Shown here piece after piece: positions 54,801 to 64,000 of a stretch of 64,000 nucleotides of DNA. The position numbers and the translations under genes were made by a program. The DNA lies in the NCBI GenBank assembly GCA_033819885.1, contig JAQYUZ010000058.1, positions 16,676 to 80,675 on the forward strand, read 5' to 3'. This DNA comes from Microbotryomycetes sp. JL201. Taxonomy: Eukaryota; Basidiomycota; Microbotryomycetes. Under the pieces are notes generated by a model. The model worked only from the letters and a program-made list of their open reading frames with translations, was not told the DNA's origin and made no database searches. The stretch's first letter is position 1. Each line of letters begins with the position of its first letter.

Positions 54801-55845
54801 CAAGACTCTTTGTCTCGCACGCAAGTCGCAGTGGTGTAAAGATGACACGTGGGTCAACCGTTCCTGCGGGACCAGCTGACGGCATCGGACTTTTGAGTGC
54901 CTCGAGCGCCTTGTCGCATGCGTCTTTCAATGGCTTGAGCTTTTTCGCTTCCTTTGACGCTGCTATTGTTTCGATAGAATTGATGATGAGGACGCCGGAG
55001 ACGAGTGAGGACGAACCGGTGGCCGAGACTGTCGCGTTTGAGGCCACGGACGAGCGCCGGCCTTGCATCGGAGCGGGGCTCGGTGGCACGCTCGGACCGG
55101 CTGAGGATGAGGCCATGGCTGGCGATGAGGAGGTGTCGGCGGCTGGGTCTGATTCAATGGTTCGCTTGTTGCCGTCCGGAGACGTTGCATCCGGCTCGGA
55201 AGCAGTGGCGGAAGCTACCCCTGTTACATCTTCACGTTGTTGCTGCATTGCGTTTGCAGGAGAGGCTGGCGCTGTCTCGTGCTCGGGTGCCGAGGCTTGG
55301 TCGACCTCATCTGCTTGCTCGTCGCGCGGTGCAGGAGCAGAAGGCGGTGGTGGCGTCTTGGCGAGCGAGACTTCCTCGAACTGGGACGAGTCGTCCATCG
55401 TTGGCTGGGTCTGCTCAGCAAGCGGTGTATTGTCGTCACGGAGCTGCTGTTGGCTGAGCTCGGACGCGTCGCCGGTGTCAGCTTCGTCTGCGAGCGTGTC
55501 TTGGAGTGCATTGGCGGGCAGTGGCGGTGACTGAGGAGCTGATGGAGAGTCTGGCGTGACGAGCATGTCTGTGTCTGGCGTCGGGCTTGGCAGTGCCGCG
55601 AGTCCCGAGTGCTGCATTGTCTGCGGGCGCTGCTCGTCGACAGCAGCGTCTGTCGAGGTGGGAAGGGCGACGGCAGCTGCTACTCCATTGTCGTCATGAC
55701 CTTGCGTTGGCGCGTCCATCAAATGCTCGCTGTCGTCTTGGTCGTCGTCGTCCACGGCGTGCGCTCGCGGCTCGAGCTGTTCTGGCATCGGTGGCGACGG
55801 AGGCAGCTCGGGCAACCTCCTGCCGTCGTCCTCGTCTGCAGCCAT
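48833..55845 (-). CDS. SEC7: Sec7/BIG ARF guanine-nucleotide exchange factor
   Basis: Activates Arf1 at the trans-Golgi. Ten exons: 55845-53981, 53920-53771, 53708-53250, 53193-52656, 52592-51472, 51414-51084, 51018-50405, 50328-50045, 49986-49320 and 49250-48833; 6447 coding bases, 2148 residues. Residues 1-330 are acidic and Pro/Ser-rich. DCB: DACDKALEAL, VDPRVIFTPLRLACETKSLG. HUS: KDAFLVFRALCKLSMKPLGA to GRLSMDPQALVDIYLNYDCD. Sec7 domain (~1000-1190): FLQSFRLPGEAQKIDRFMLK contains the glutamic finger (Glu ~1083), then AYVLAFSVILLNTDLHNPQV. HDS domains follow (VDLFTFYFDVLARLLDKLLD). A Gln-rich run sits in HDS. Intron 51083-51019 is GC-AG. A GTG-opened extension to 55950 was rejected for the ATG at 55845. 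Confidence 0.95.
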
Positions 55846-56005
55846 CCGATGACGAGGCACTCGGTCGCAACCGGTGACGCGTGTGTGCGTGTGTGGGGGG
55901 GATGCGGCGGCGTTTGGAGTGCGCCTCCTGTCTTGCACGCGCGAGTCCACAGTGCGCAGTCGAAAACGCTCTCTGCTGCACGCGCCTGCGCCTGACCATC
56001 AAGCC
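55846..56005. promoter_or_regulatory. Shared promoter, SEC7 / NOP56
   Basis: 160 bp between divergent ATGs; contains a GTGTGTGCGTGTGTGG-like run near 55880 but no TATA box. Confidence 0.5.
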
Positions 56006-58110
56006 ATGGCCACCCACGTGAGTTCCATTCTAGCCTTGGACGCTGCCAGCCTGCCACACGCTCCGCCAGCTCGAGTGGTTGCGGCTGTGCGAGCGTCGTT
56101 TCGTGGCCGCACCGCGTCTTTTTCTTTGCGAGCGAGCGCACGCTGACCTCTGCCCGCCATGCACCCATCGCAGGTCCTGTTTGAGAGTGCCACAGGCTTG
56201 GCACTCTTCTCGTCCGACTTTGCAGAAGAAATCGGCTCGAAAGGATCAAAGCAGGTGCAGCAGTCCGTCTCGGACGTGAGCAAATTCTCGAAAATGGTCA
56301 AACTCGTGTCATTCACGCCGTTTCAAGACGCCGCACACGCACTCGAAGTTGCCAATGACATTTCAGAAGGTGAGCGTGCTCTTGACCGATGCTGCAATGC
56401 TTTCGCCGGCTCGCCGACGACGACCTCGGCTGCGCAACTGCAACCTCATCATTTCGCAATCAGTCATTTCGCCCGACATGCTGGACCCCTGATACTCTGC
56501 GCATTCATTTCGTTTTCAGTGTGCATGACACTGACTAGCGTCCTGTCTGTCTCTGTTTCGGAAACCTAGGCGTCGTCCACGAGTTCCTCCAAAGCTTGCT
56601 CGAGCTCAACCTTGGCAAAAAGGCAGGCGTCGTTCTTGGCGTCGAAGAGCGTGGTCTGGCACAGTCGATCAAATCAATGCTCGGAATCGACTGCGATGCT
56701 ACAGAACGCTCGCTCGAGATCATTCGCGGCATCCGCTTGCACGCCGAGAAATTGCTCCAGGGCCTCGAAAAGGGTGACATGGACAGGTCACAGCTCGGTC
56801 TCGGTCACGCATACTCGCGTGCCAAAGTCAAATTCAACGTCAACAGGTCCGACAACATGATCATCCAGGCTATTGCCTTGCTTGACCAGCTCGACAAGGA
56901 CGTCAACTTGTTTGCGATGCGCGTGCGCGAGTGGTACGGATGGCATTTCCCCGAGCTTGTCAAGATCGTGCCAGACAACTACCAATACGCCAAGGTCGCC
57001 CAATTGATTGGCGACAAGTCCAACGTGTCGGACGAGACGGTCGAGCAGTTGACAGACTTGCTCGACAACAACGAGACGCTTGCTCGCAACATTGTTGATG
57101 CCGCTCGTGCCTCTATGGGAACAGACATCTCGCCTGTTGATCACATCAACATCAAAAACTTTGCGTCACGCGTGATCCACTTGTTCGAATACCGCAAGAG
57201 CTTGCAGGCATACCTGTCTGAAAAGATGGGCGTCGTCGCACCAAATTTGGCTTCATTGATCGGTGACACTGTCGGAGCGAGGTTGATCAGTCACGCTGGC
57301 TCGTTGACAAACTTGTCAAAGTACCCGGCCTCGACCGTTCAAATCTTGGGCGCCGAGAAGGCCTTGTTCCGAGCTCTCAAAACAAAGGGCAACACGCCCA
57401 AGTATGGCCTCATCTATCACGTCAGTTTGCTTTCTGTTCGCCTCGAGCGGATCTAGTGGGCTGACCTGCCGATATTTTTACTCTTCTCTGACCGGAATCA
57501 GTCGACGTTCATTGGTCGGGCAGGCACCAAGAACAAGGGACGAATTTCACGATTCTTGGCCAACAAGTGTTCTATCGCTTCACGTATTGATTGTTTCGCC
57601 GATACGCCTTCGACTCAGTTTGGCCAAGCGTTGAGGTCTCAGGTTGAAGAACGATTGGCTTTCTACGAATCAGGTTCAAACCCTACCAAGAATGCTACTG
57701 CTATGCAGAAAGCTTTGGCCGCTTTCAAGGCCGAACAACAAGAGCAGGAAGGTGGTGTTGCGGACGTGACCATGGACGTTGACGAGGACGAAAACGTTGA
57801 CAAGAAGGACAAGAAAAAGAAGCGAAAGAGTGAAGTTGCAGACGATGTTGAAGGTGGTAAAAAGGCTAAGAAGAGCAAGAAGGAAAAGACAGAGGTGACG
57901 GCGGCCGTTTCGGCCGCGGTTACTGAACCGACAGAACAAGACGAAGAGGCTTTGAAAGCTGCTCGTAAAGCCGCAAAAAAGGCTGCCAAAAAGGCAGCAA
58001 AGGAAGGTTCATCTGTCGCAGAAGCAGTAGCAGAAGCGGCTGACGAGACGATGAAGGAAGTCAAAAAGAGTAAAAAGGAAAAAAAGGACAAGAAAAAGTC
58101 AAAGGCATGA
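56006..58110 (+). CDS. NOP56: Nop56, box C/D snoRNP core protein
   Basis: Core protein of box C/D snoRNPs guiding rRNA 2'-O-methylation, in the nucleolus. 555 residues from exons 56006-56017 (MATH), 56174-56369, 56570-57420 and 57502-58110. Domains: N-terminal [13 protein letters not shown]; coiled coil; Nop domain with [57 protein letters not shown]-like text (read as [20 protein letters not shown]) and [40 protein letters not shown]; and a Lys/Glu/Asp KKE/D tail ([13 protein letters not shown]). The first two introns (156 and 200 nt) are long for this genome. NOP56 introns host snoRNAs in animals, but I could not define C and D boxes here. Confidence 0.96.
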
Positions 58111-58394
58111 CCTGACTGTTTCGGTCCGCCTTTTTCGATCTTTTTTTCACTCTTGACCTCTTTACTTTTTTTTTTTCTCTTTGTGTAGCTTTGGCGCTCC
58201 CCATTCTTCTTTGCCTTGTGTTGATCAGCTTATTCGTGCCGAGCGGTTTTTTTCCCAGGACGCTCGAGCTTGCATGCTATTGTACTTGTAAAATCACTTG
58301 TTCTTCTCTTTGACCTACTTGAACTAGAGTGCGAACTCAATAGTTGGTACAAGAGCGGACGATTCTACGAAAGATTCCAGCCAGCTCCCATTTT

Positions 58395-59693
58395 TCAGTT
58401 TTGGTTGTCTACCGACTTGTTGATGCCACCGAGTAAAGCTTTCATCAAGTATTCGGTCGATATTTCACCGCCTTGACTTGAATCAAACAAGGTCGTGTCA
58501 ACCATGTCTCGAATACTTGATAGTCCAAAAACGTTTTTTGTCAGTCCAACGCGCGAACGAGAGAGGTACTTGAGACAAAGAGATCGTGCGACTGACCCAT
58601 ACTTTTCCCTCAAATCGTCATCCAAACTTTGCAAAAACCTTGCCGCTTCGTCATCGCTTCCGATCTGAACAAACTGAATGCCAAGTTGATAAGGCGGCAT
58701 GCGCATCTGCTCAAGTGAACGAGCCGTCTCTACGATGACGGGTTCCGGTGACTCGCCGCGATCAGGTTCACCGTCAGTCAAGATGATCTGGAGTAATCAC
58801 AGTGGACTTTTGCTCAGTGGCCAGGTGTCTTGTAGATCTGAACCTGTTCGGACGACTGACCAAGTTCATGGGCTTTGGCCTCGGGTATCCGGCGGGTTTG
58901 CCTTCAATTTGCCAATTGCGCAGCTCTGAGAGATATGGATCAATCACTCTGCGCATGGCTGAAGCAGTTGGCGTAGATTTTGATGGCCAAACGCGCTGGA
59001 ACAGGCTCATGATTTCGCGCGAAGACTTTGACGTGGCTCGAGTTCGGTCGTTCATGAAGCAAATGTCGACGCCGTCAGACTAGACCGTATAAAAGTAGAC
59101 CGTCGTGCTGTGTCAGTGGTTTCCCTTGCTTGTTGATGCAATGCAGAGCGGCATGGCCGTGCACTTACATCGTAGCGCGATGCCGTGTCTATGACTTGGG
59201 CGAGCGCAGGTCGCAGCGAGTCTTCCCAGAACATTTCCATAGACCCGCTGTCCTGCAAGTGAGCGAACGCAAACCATGTGTCAATGCAGGGGAGGCGTTA
59301 GAGGAAGTGGCGACGACTGACATCGACGAGGAATACGGTGTCGTACTTGCTGAGCGAGGCGAGGGGGTCCTCTCGGCCTGGCCTCGCTGCTGGTGGCGGA
59401 GGTGCGCCGTACTGCTGACCCGTGTGTGGATGTGGGGGCGGCGGACCAGGCGGAGCGCTGTACTGCTGCTGCATCGCGGTCGGTTGCTGGTAGCCTCCTC
59501 CGCCGCCGTACTGCTGTGGTTGCTGGTATCCGCCGTAGTGTTGCGGTGCAGCAGCCTGGCCGTAGCCGGCTGAGGCTGAAGGCGGAGGCGGCCCGGGAGG
59601 CGGTGCGTACTGGCGCTGCGACGGCGGCGCCTGCGATTGCTGTTGACTGCCAGGAGCAGGCTTGGTCAATTTGGACTTTGAAAACAGACCCAT
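58395..59693 (-). CDS. VWA domain protein 2
   Basis: Paralogue of the VWA gene at 28907-30087; role unknown. 328 residues from exons 59693-59322, 59252-59169, 59079-58861, 58787-58597 and 58515-58395. The first 110 residues are Pro/Gln/Gly/Tyr-rich (YQQPQQYGGGGGYQQP). The VWA fold: DPLASLSKYDTVFLVDDSGS (MIDAS DxSxS), FWEDSLRPALAQVIDTASRY, KSTPTASAMRRVIDPYLSEL and IILTDGEPDRG. It ends MRMPPYQLGIQFVQIGSDDE, AARFLQSLDDDLREKYGIRD and MVDTTLFDSSQGG followed by TEYLMKALLGGINK. Both copies share QLGIQF.Q.G.D.EAA.FLQ.LDDDL and RD[ML]VDTT. It converges with NOP56 and diverges from UTP14 across 317 bp. Confidence 0.88.
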
Positions 59694-60010
59694 GGCGTCG
59701 AGCTGCAGTGCAAATCCGGTCGAGAGTAAGCAAGCGCGCAATGACGCACGCAGCCCTGCCAAGCGCGAAGCAACAGGAGGTCAAGTCACGTGAGCGCTCT
59801 GCCAGTCAATTTCCCAGTGCAGTGCTGGCGCCAGCTCGAACGAATCAAATTCAAAAAAGCATGCAAGGTGCTCCTGGTCTCGTTTCCCGCTTCTGTGTAC
59901 GCTTGGGCCCCAGCGGCGGCAGACGCACAAAGTTGGAAACGCTCGTCTAACAAAGCGCCGTCCACCGCCAGCGCGCCAAGTCAGACTCGGTCCAGGCGTA
60001 CCTGCCCACG
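59694..60010. promoter_or_regulatory. Shared promoter, VWA2 / UTP14
   Basis: 317 bp between divergent ATGs; no TATA box or other site I can name. Confidence 0.45.
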
Positions 60011-63000
60011 ATGGCTCGTCAAGGCCGACAGCCGCGCCAGAATGCGCCGCAGACGTCGTCAGCAGCGTCGTCCGAACGCGCGCGCCGACCGCCGAAAAAG
60101 GCCACTCACGCTGCCGCGCAAGAGCGAGCAGACACATTGGACGTCTACTCGTACGAGCCACGTCAGAACAAGGCGAGAGGAGATGTGGACCCAGCTGCGA
60201 AAGCGAAAGCGAATGCAGCGGACCGATCAACTCGAGCGAACAAAGCTCGCAAACGGACACGAAAGGGCGACGAAGACGGCGATGGCGATCACATTGATGA
60301 CGATGACAGTGAAATGGACGACGACGAACTGATGGGCTTTTACGGAGACGGCATCGTAGAGTTTACAGGCGTCAAGCCGGCAAACCTCAAAATGGGCATC
60401 GACTCGGAAGACGATGCAGACGACAACGACCGTAACGATGACACTGACGACGAAGAAATCAATTCGGACGATGCTGCAGGCTCCGACGACGACGAGCCTC
60501 TTGCTCGTAAAGAGCACGTGCGCAAGCCAAAGGTAAGAGTCCGCGTGAGCATGTGCGGGTGGCAAAACCTGGTCACACCTCTGGACGCGCCGGCTGACGA
60601 CTCGTATCCATGACATAGCAGAAAGCTACCAAGGCAGTCCAGTTCGACATAAATCTTGACGAGGATGCGGCAGAAGACCTCAGCGATGACGAGGACGAGG
60701 ACGAGGACGAAGACGAAGACGGTGAGGGTTTCGTCGATGCAAGCGAGATGCTCGACATGGGCGCAGAATACTCGGAAGATGATGACGATGACGAGAATGA
60801 AGCTCAACGAAGCGCACAGCGTGATGAAATGTCCGACTCGGACGCAACTGAGGACGAACAAGGCGACTTGGAAAAGTTGACTGCGTTCGTGGATGGTCTT
60901 GACGGCAAAAAGCGCAAGTTGGACGACCAAGAACGAGACGGCGGCGGCAAGCGAAAGCGCGTCGTGTTGAAAGAGAGGACAGAAGCTATTCCGGAAGGAG
61001 AGTTTGTCGCCGTCGGCTCTCGCGATACCGCCACAGGTGCGCTTCATTCGAAAACAGAATTCACTCGGATTGAGCGCTGATGAGGCGTTGATTAGACAAA
61101 GTCAACTTGGACGACTTGCTTGGGAGCTTTGCCGACTCGAAAGATCCACGCCTCGCATCTCTTCGCAAAACTCTCAAGCCTCTGGCACCTGCATCCAATT
61201 CGGCTCTCAGTGCCAAGCCTACGACAGTCAAATCTCATTTGAAGTCGACAGGTCCGATCGCAGCCCCGCTGCCCGCCCGACTGCAGGACAAGGTTGATCG
61301 CGAAGCTGCATATAATCAAACAAAGCAAGAAGTTGACAAATGGAACGAGACTGTCAGACGCATGAAAGGTGAAAGCGGTCTCGGTAGCGAGGGAGCCAGG
61401 CATGAGCGACTTAGCCTTCCTTTAGTGGGAGGCGCAGGCGACGTTCACCGCGATGCAAACGCCAACGACTGGAGTGCCAAGTTCACGCCCACAAACGACC
61501 TCGAAGCTTCAATTCAATCGCTGCTCGAATCGAGCCAAATGTCTCAGTCTGCTCTTCGCAAGCAAGAGAAGCAAGCTTTGGCGACGCTCAAGCCAGAGGA
61601 TTTGGCGAAACGACAGGCCGAGTTGCGCAAGCAACGAGACTTGATGTACCAAGCCGAACGCAAAGCGAGACGCGTCGCCAAGATCAAGTCGAAAACTTAT
61701 CGAAAGATTCATCGCAAACGTCGAGACAAGGACGGCGTCGAAGGAGGTTTGAGCTTGGAAGATTTGGCAGAATTGGACAAGATTGATGGTGGAGACAGGG
61801 TTTCGGAGGAAAAGGCTCGGCTCGAGATTTTGAGGGCCAAAGAGAGAGCAACGTTGAAGCACTCGTCCAAAGGCGGTCGGTGGAGTCGAACGGACATTGG
61901 TGGATTGGACGGCTTGGACGAAGAGCGAAATGCTGCCGTAAGAGACATGGTGGCCAAAGGCGAGCAGTTGCGCCGACGCATTGCAGGCGTCGACAGTGAC
62001 GAGGATCAGAACGAGTTTGACGAGGATGACGAGAGTGATGACGATGACGATTGTGCCGACATTGATCAGATCAAGCAGAGTGCATTCGACGAGCTCAAGA
62101 GTCTCGAGGAAAAGGAAGCCGCCATCAACGCTGCGCAATCAAAAAGCAAGGGTGTCATGGGAATGAAGTTCATGCAAGATGCTTTGAAGCGGAATGAAGC
62201 TCGAGCGAATGCGCAGGCAGATGAGCTGAGGCGAACGCTCGAAGGCATGGACGATGAGGGCAACGATCCCGATGACGATGATGCAGAAGCGCCAGTCGCA
62301 GTCTCGGAACAGGTTGGCGGTAACCTAGGCCGAATGGTATTTGGTCCGACGGCCGGCTCAACGAAGCAAACCGGCGTGAATAGCGATGACGAGCAAATAC
62401 AGCCATCCGGACAGCCGCACGTGACTAAGCTCAGCTCGTCCCTCAACGTTGTCACCGGTCAGTCGGTGAAGCGATCATCTCTTTCAGCTCCAACACGATC
62501 TGTCGAAGATGTCAATCCATGGCTCGCGCTTGCAGACGAAGATCAAGTATCGAAATTGTCTCGTAAAGCCAACAAGGCTGCGGTAACAAAAGACGCGCGC
62601 GACGCCGACAAGGTTGCCAACAAGGTGTCTCGACACAAGTCCAAGCAGGATGACGCTCGGATCGCAGAGAAAGAGGACGCCCAAGTCGATATTGATCCGA
62701 CCAATGTCATGAGCTTGCCTCAGAAAGCCGTCGACAAGCCGCAGATTAATCAAAAACTACCCCAAACGGCAGGCAAGGGACGTCGACAGCCGAGTTCACA
62801 TGTTGCCGGTGACGACAGTGGTGACGACGATATTGAGGGAGACCATGATATCGAACAGGATGATGAGGAGATTGATGCACAAAGAGGCAAGGGCAAGGCT
62901 GCCATCCGGCAGCGGGAGCTGGTAGCAAAGGCTTTCGCGGGCGATAACGTGCTAGAGGTAAGCTTTCGTCTGGCTGTTACAATCTGTCGCAATGCTGATG

Positions 63001-63521
63001 TTTCTTTGCAGGATTTTGAAGAGGAGAAGCGCAGAATTATTGCACACGATGCACCGCAGGAAGAGGACGCCACCCTTCCTGGATGGGTGCGTTTGTCCGA
63101 AGGGAGTTGCCCGCATACATGACTAACTGGGATATTATTAGGGATCCTGGGCCGGTAAGGGCGTCAAGAAGCCGAAGAAAACGGCGAAGAAATTCATCAA
63201 GACGACTGCCGGAATCGACCCGACAATACGCAAAGATGCATCGCTTAACCACGTGATCATATCTGAGCGCAAGGACAAGAAAGCCCAGAAGTACATGCTC
63301 AAAGATCTACCGTTCCCGTACACGAGCGCTGCTCAGCATGAGCACAAGCTGCGCACGCCCATGGGTCCTGAGTGGTCTACGTCAACAGTGAGTTTGCAAG
63401 CCCGTGTCCCGCCTCATTTTCGCTGACATTGGTTCTGCAATAGATTCTGCGAGACCAGACCATGCCCTCCGTTCTCGTCAAACCTGGAGTCACTATTCGT
63501 CCTGTCGATCGCAAGATCTAA
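60011..63521 (+). CDS. UTP14: Utp14, SSU processome protein
   Basis: U3 snoRNP-associated protein that activates the Dhr1 helicase during 18S maturation. Exons 60011-60532, 60622-61036, 61096-62957, 63012-63086, 63142-63387 and 63444-63521; 1065 residues. N-terminal two-fifths are strongly acidic (DEDEDEDEDEDGEGFVDASE). Family blocks: VNLDDLLGSFADSKDPRLAS, PLPARLQDKVDREAAYNQTK, EVDKWNETVRRMK, KIKSKTYRKIHRKRRDK, GGRWSR, NPWLALAD, the C-terminal GSWAGKGVKKPKK and DLPFPYTSAAQHEHKLRTPM. Exon 2 has tandem acceptors TAGCAG, so either three bases more or fewer (one Gln) are possible. The stop at 63521 follows VDRKI. Confidence 0.94.
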
Positions 63522-63829
63522 TCGCATACTTTCTTTCGTTCCCTGTCATGCTCTCTCTGTCACAGCGTCAGTGTTGTAAAATTGTTCTCAAAACATGTCA
63601 ATCTCGAAAAAAGAGTCAAAAGTGGCCCACAAAGTTTGATTGCAAACTTCAGCGATGGCACGATTTGGAAAGAGCAATTGTACACGAGAAAGAAAAAGGG
63701 GGGAAAACAACGAGATTCATGCTTCAGAAGCTATGCAGTGGTGAACGGTGGGGTGAATGAGTGCGCTGCGGGCAATGACATGCATCTTTTGAGATGAGGC
63801 AAGGAGAATGAAAGATGAGAAACCAGTGC
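63522..63829. other. Convergent 3' intergenic region
   Basis: 308 bp between the UTP14 stop and the stop of the right-edge gene; A-rich in part, no gene seen. Confidence 0.5.
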
Positions 63830-64000
63830 TCAATGCTTCTTGCCATCATCTTTGCCGTCCTTGCCGTAGCCGTGACCATAGCTCTTGCCGTCGTGTCCCT
63901 TGTCGTCGTGTCCATGCTGGTCTCAGAGCCGGCGTGTCAGTCGTAGTGAAATCTGAGTGCTCGCTCGCGCTCACCTTAAAGTCAAAGTCGTAGTCTTTCT
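63830..64000 (-). CDS. 3' end of a His/Asp/Gly/Lys-rich protein gene
   Basis: Only the last two exons are inside the window: 64000-63975 (partial) and 63916-63830, separated by a GT-AG intron (63974-63917). The visible product reads KDYDFDFK then HGHDDKGHDGKSYGHGYGKD and GKDDGKKH before TGA. The repeated charged and His/Gly residues resemble low-complexity tails of secreted or metal-binding proteins, but no family can be named from 37 residues. The upstream exons lie beyond base 64000. Confidence 0.55.

Noticed and set aside
56018-56569. snoRNAs inside NOP56 introns 1 and 2
   Set aside because: Introns are long and host snoRNAs in animals, but I could not find a C box (RTGATGA) paired with a D box (CTGA) and a terminal stem.
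1-64000. Mobile elements or CRISPR arrays
   Set aside because: No transposase, reverse transcriptase, long terminal repeat or spaced repeat array was seen on either strand.

Overview
The window is nuclear DNA of an intron-dense, compact fungal genome, most likely a basidiomycete yeast or dimorph (possibly Pucciniomycotina; the lineage is inference). Pointers are a fungal DASH subunit (DAD4), a PHO80-type cyclin, a fungal bZIP factor with a DUF3425 tail, a Bni1/SepA-type formin, leucine aminopeptidase and mitofissin. I reconstruct 25 genes, two of them cut by the window edges, with about 127 introns that are mostly 42-85 nt. Summed exon lengths are multiples of three for all 23 complete models. 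Most CDS entries span the whole coding region and the exons are listed in the evidence.

Layout, left to right: SOF1 (-, cut at left edge) head-to-head with GPN3 (+); NOL10/ENP2 (+); a C2H2 zinc-finger factor (-); a 2.1-kb stretch without a supported gene; a mitochondrial PPR-like protein (-) head-to-head with CNS1/TTC4 (+); a small five-exon gene I do not recognise (-); a PCL5-like cyclin (+); THO2 (-, 19 exons) head-to-head with HBS1 (+, 15 exons); DAD4 (+); VWA protein 1 (-); a 2002-residue formin (-); V-ATPase subunit D (-) head-to-head with SAR1 (+); SURF6/RRP14 (-) head-to-head with OST2 (+); mitofissin ATG44 (-) head-to-head with a secreted M28 aminopeptidase (+); a bZIP factor (-, 11 exons); the ARF exchange factor SEC7 (-) head-to-head with NOP56 (+); VWA protein 2 (-) head-to-head with UTP14 (+); and the 3' end of a His/Asp/Gly/Lys-rich protein gene (-, cut at right edge).

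Five of the 25 genes serve ribosome biogenesis (SOF1, NOL10/ENP2, NOP56, UTP14, SURF6), and four of these five face another housekeeping gene across a 0.1-0.3-kb shared promoter. Others serve mRNA export and ribosome rescue (THO2, HBS1), secretion (SAR1, SEC7, OST2) and the vacuolar proton pump (VMA8). I saw no mobile element, CRISPR array, rRNA or convincing tRNA.

The unusual signal is in splicing. About 8% of introns (10 of ~127) use GC-AG ends. Three genes place an intron directly after the ATG and a fourth splits its start codon (A|TG) around a 6-nt exon. An 8-nt exon encodes part of a conserved VDTT motif. HBS1 carries an apparent CT-AG intron bounded by a 5-bp direct repeat and an in-frame 645-nt exon flanked by complementary purine and pyrimidine tracts.
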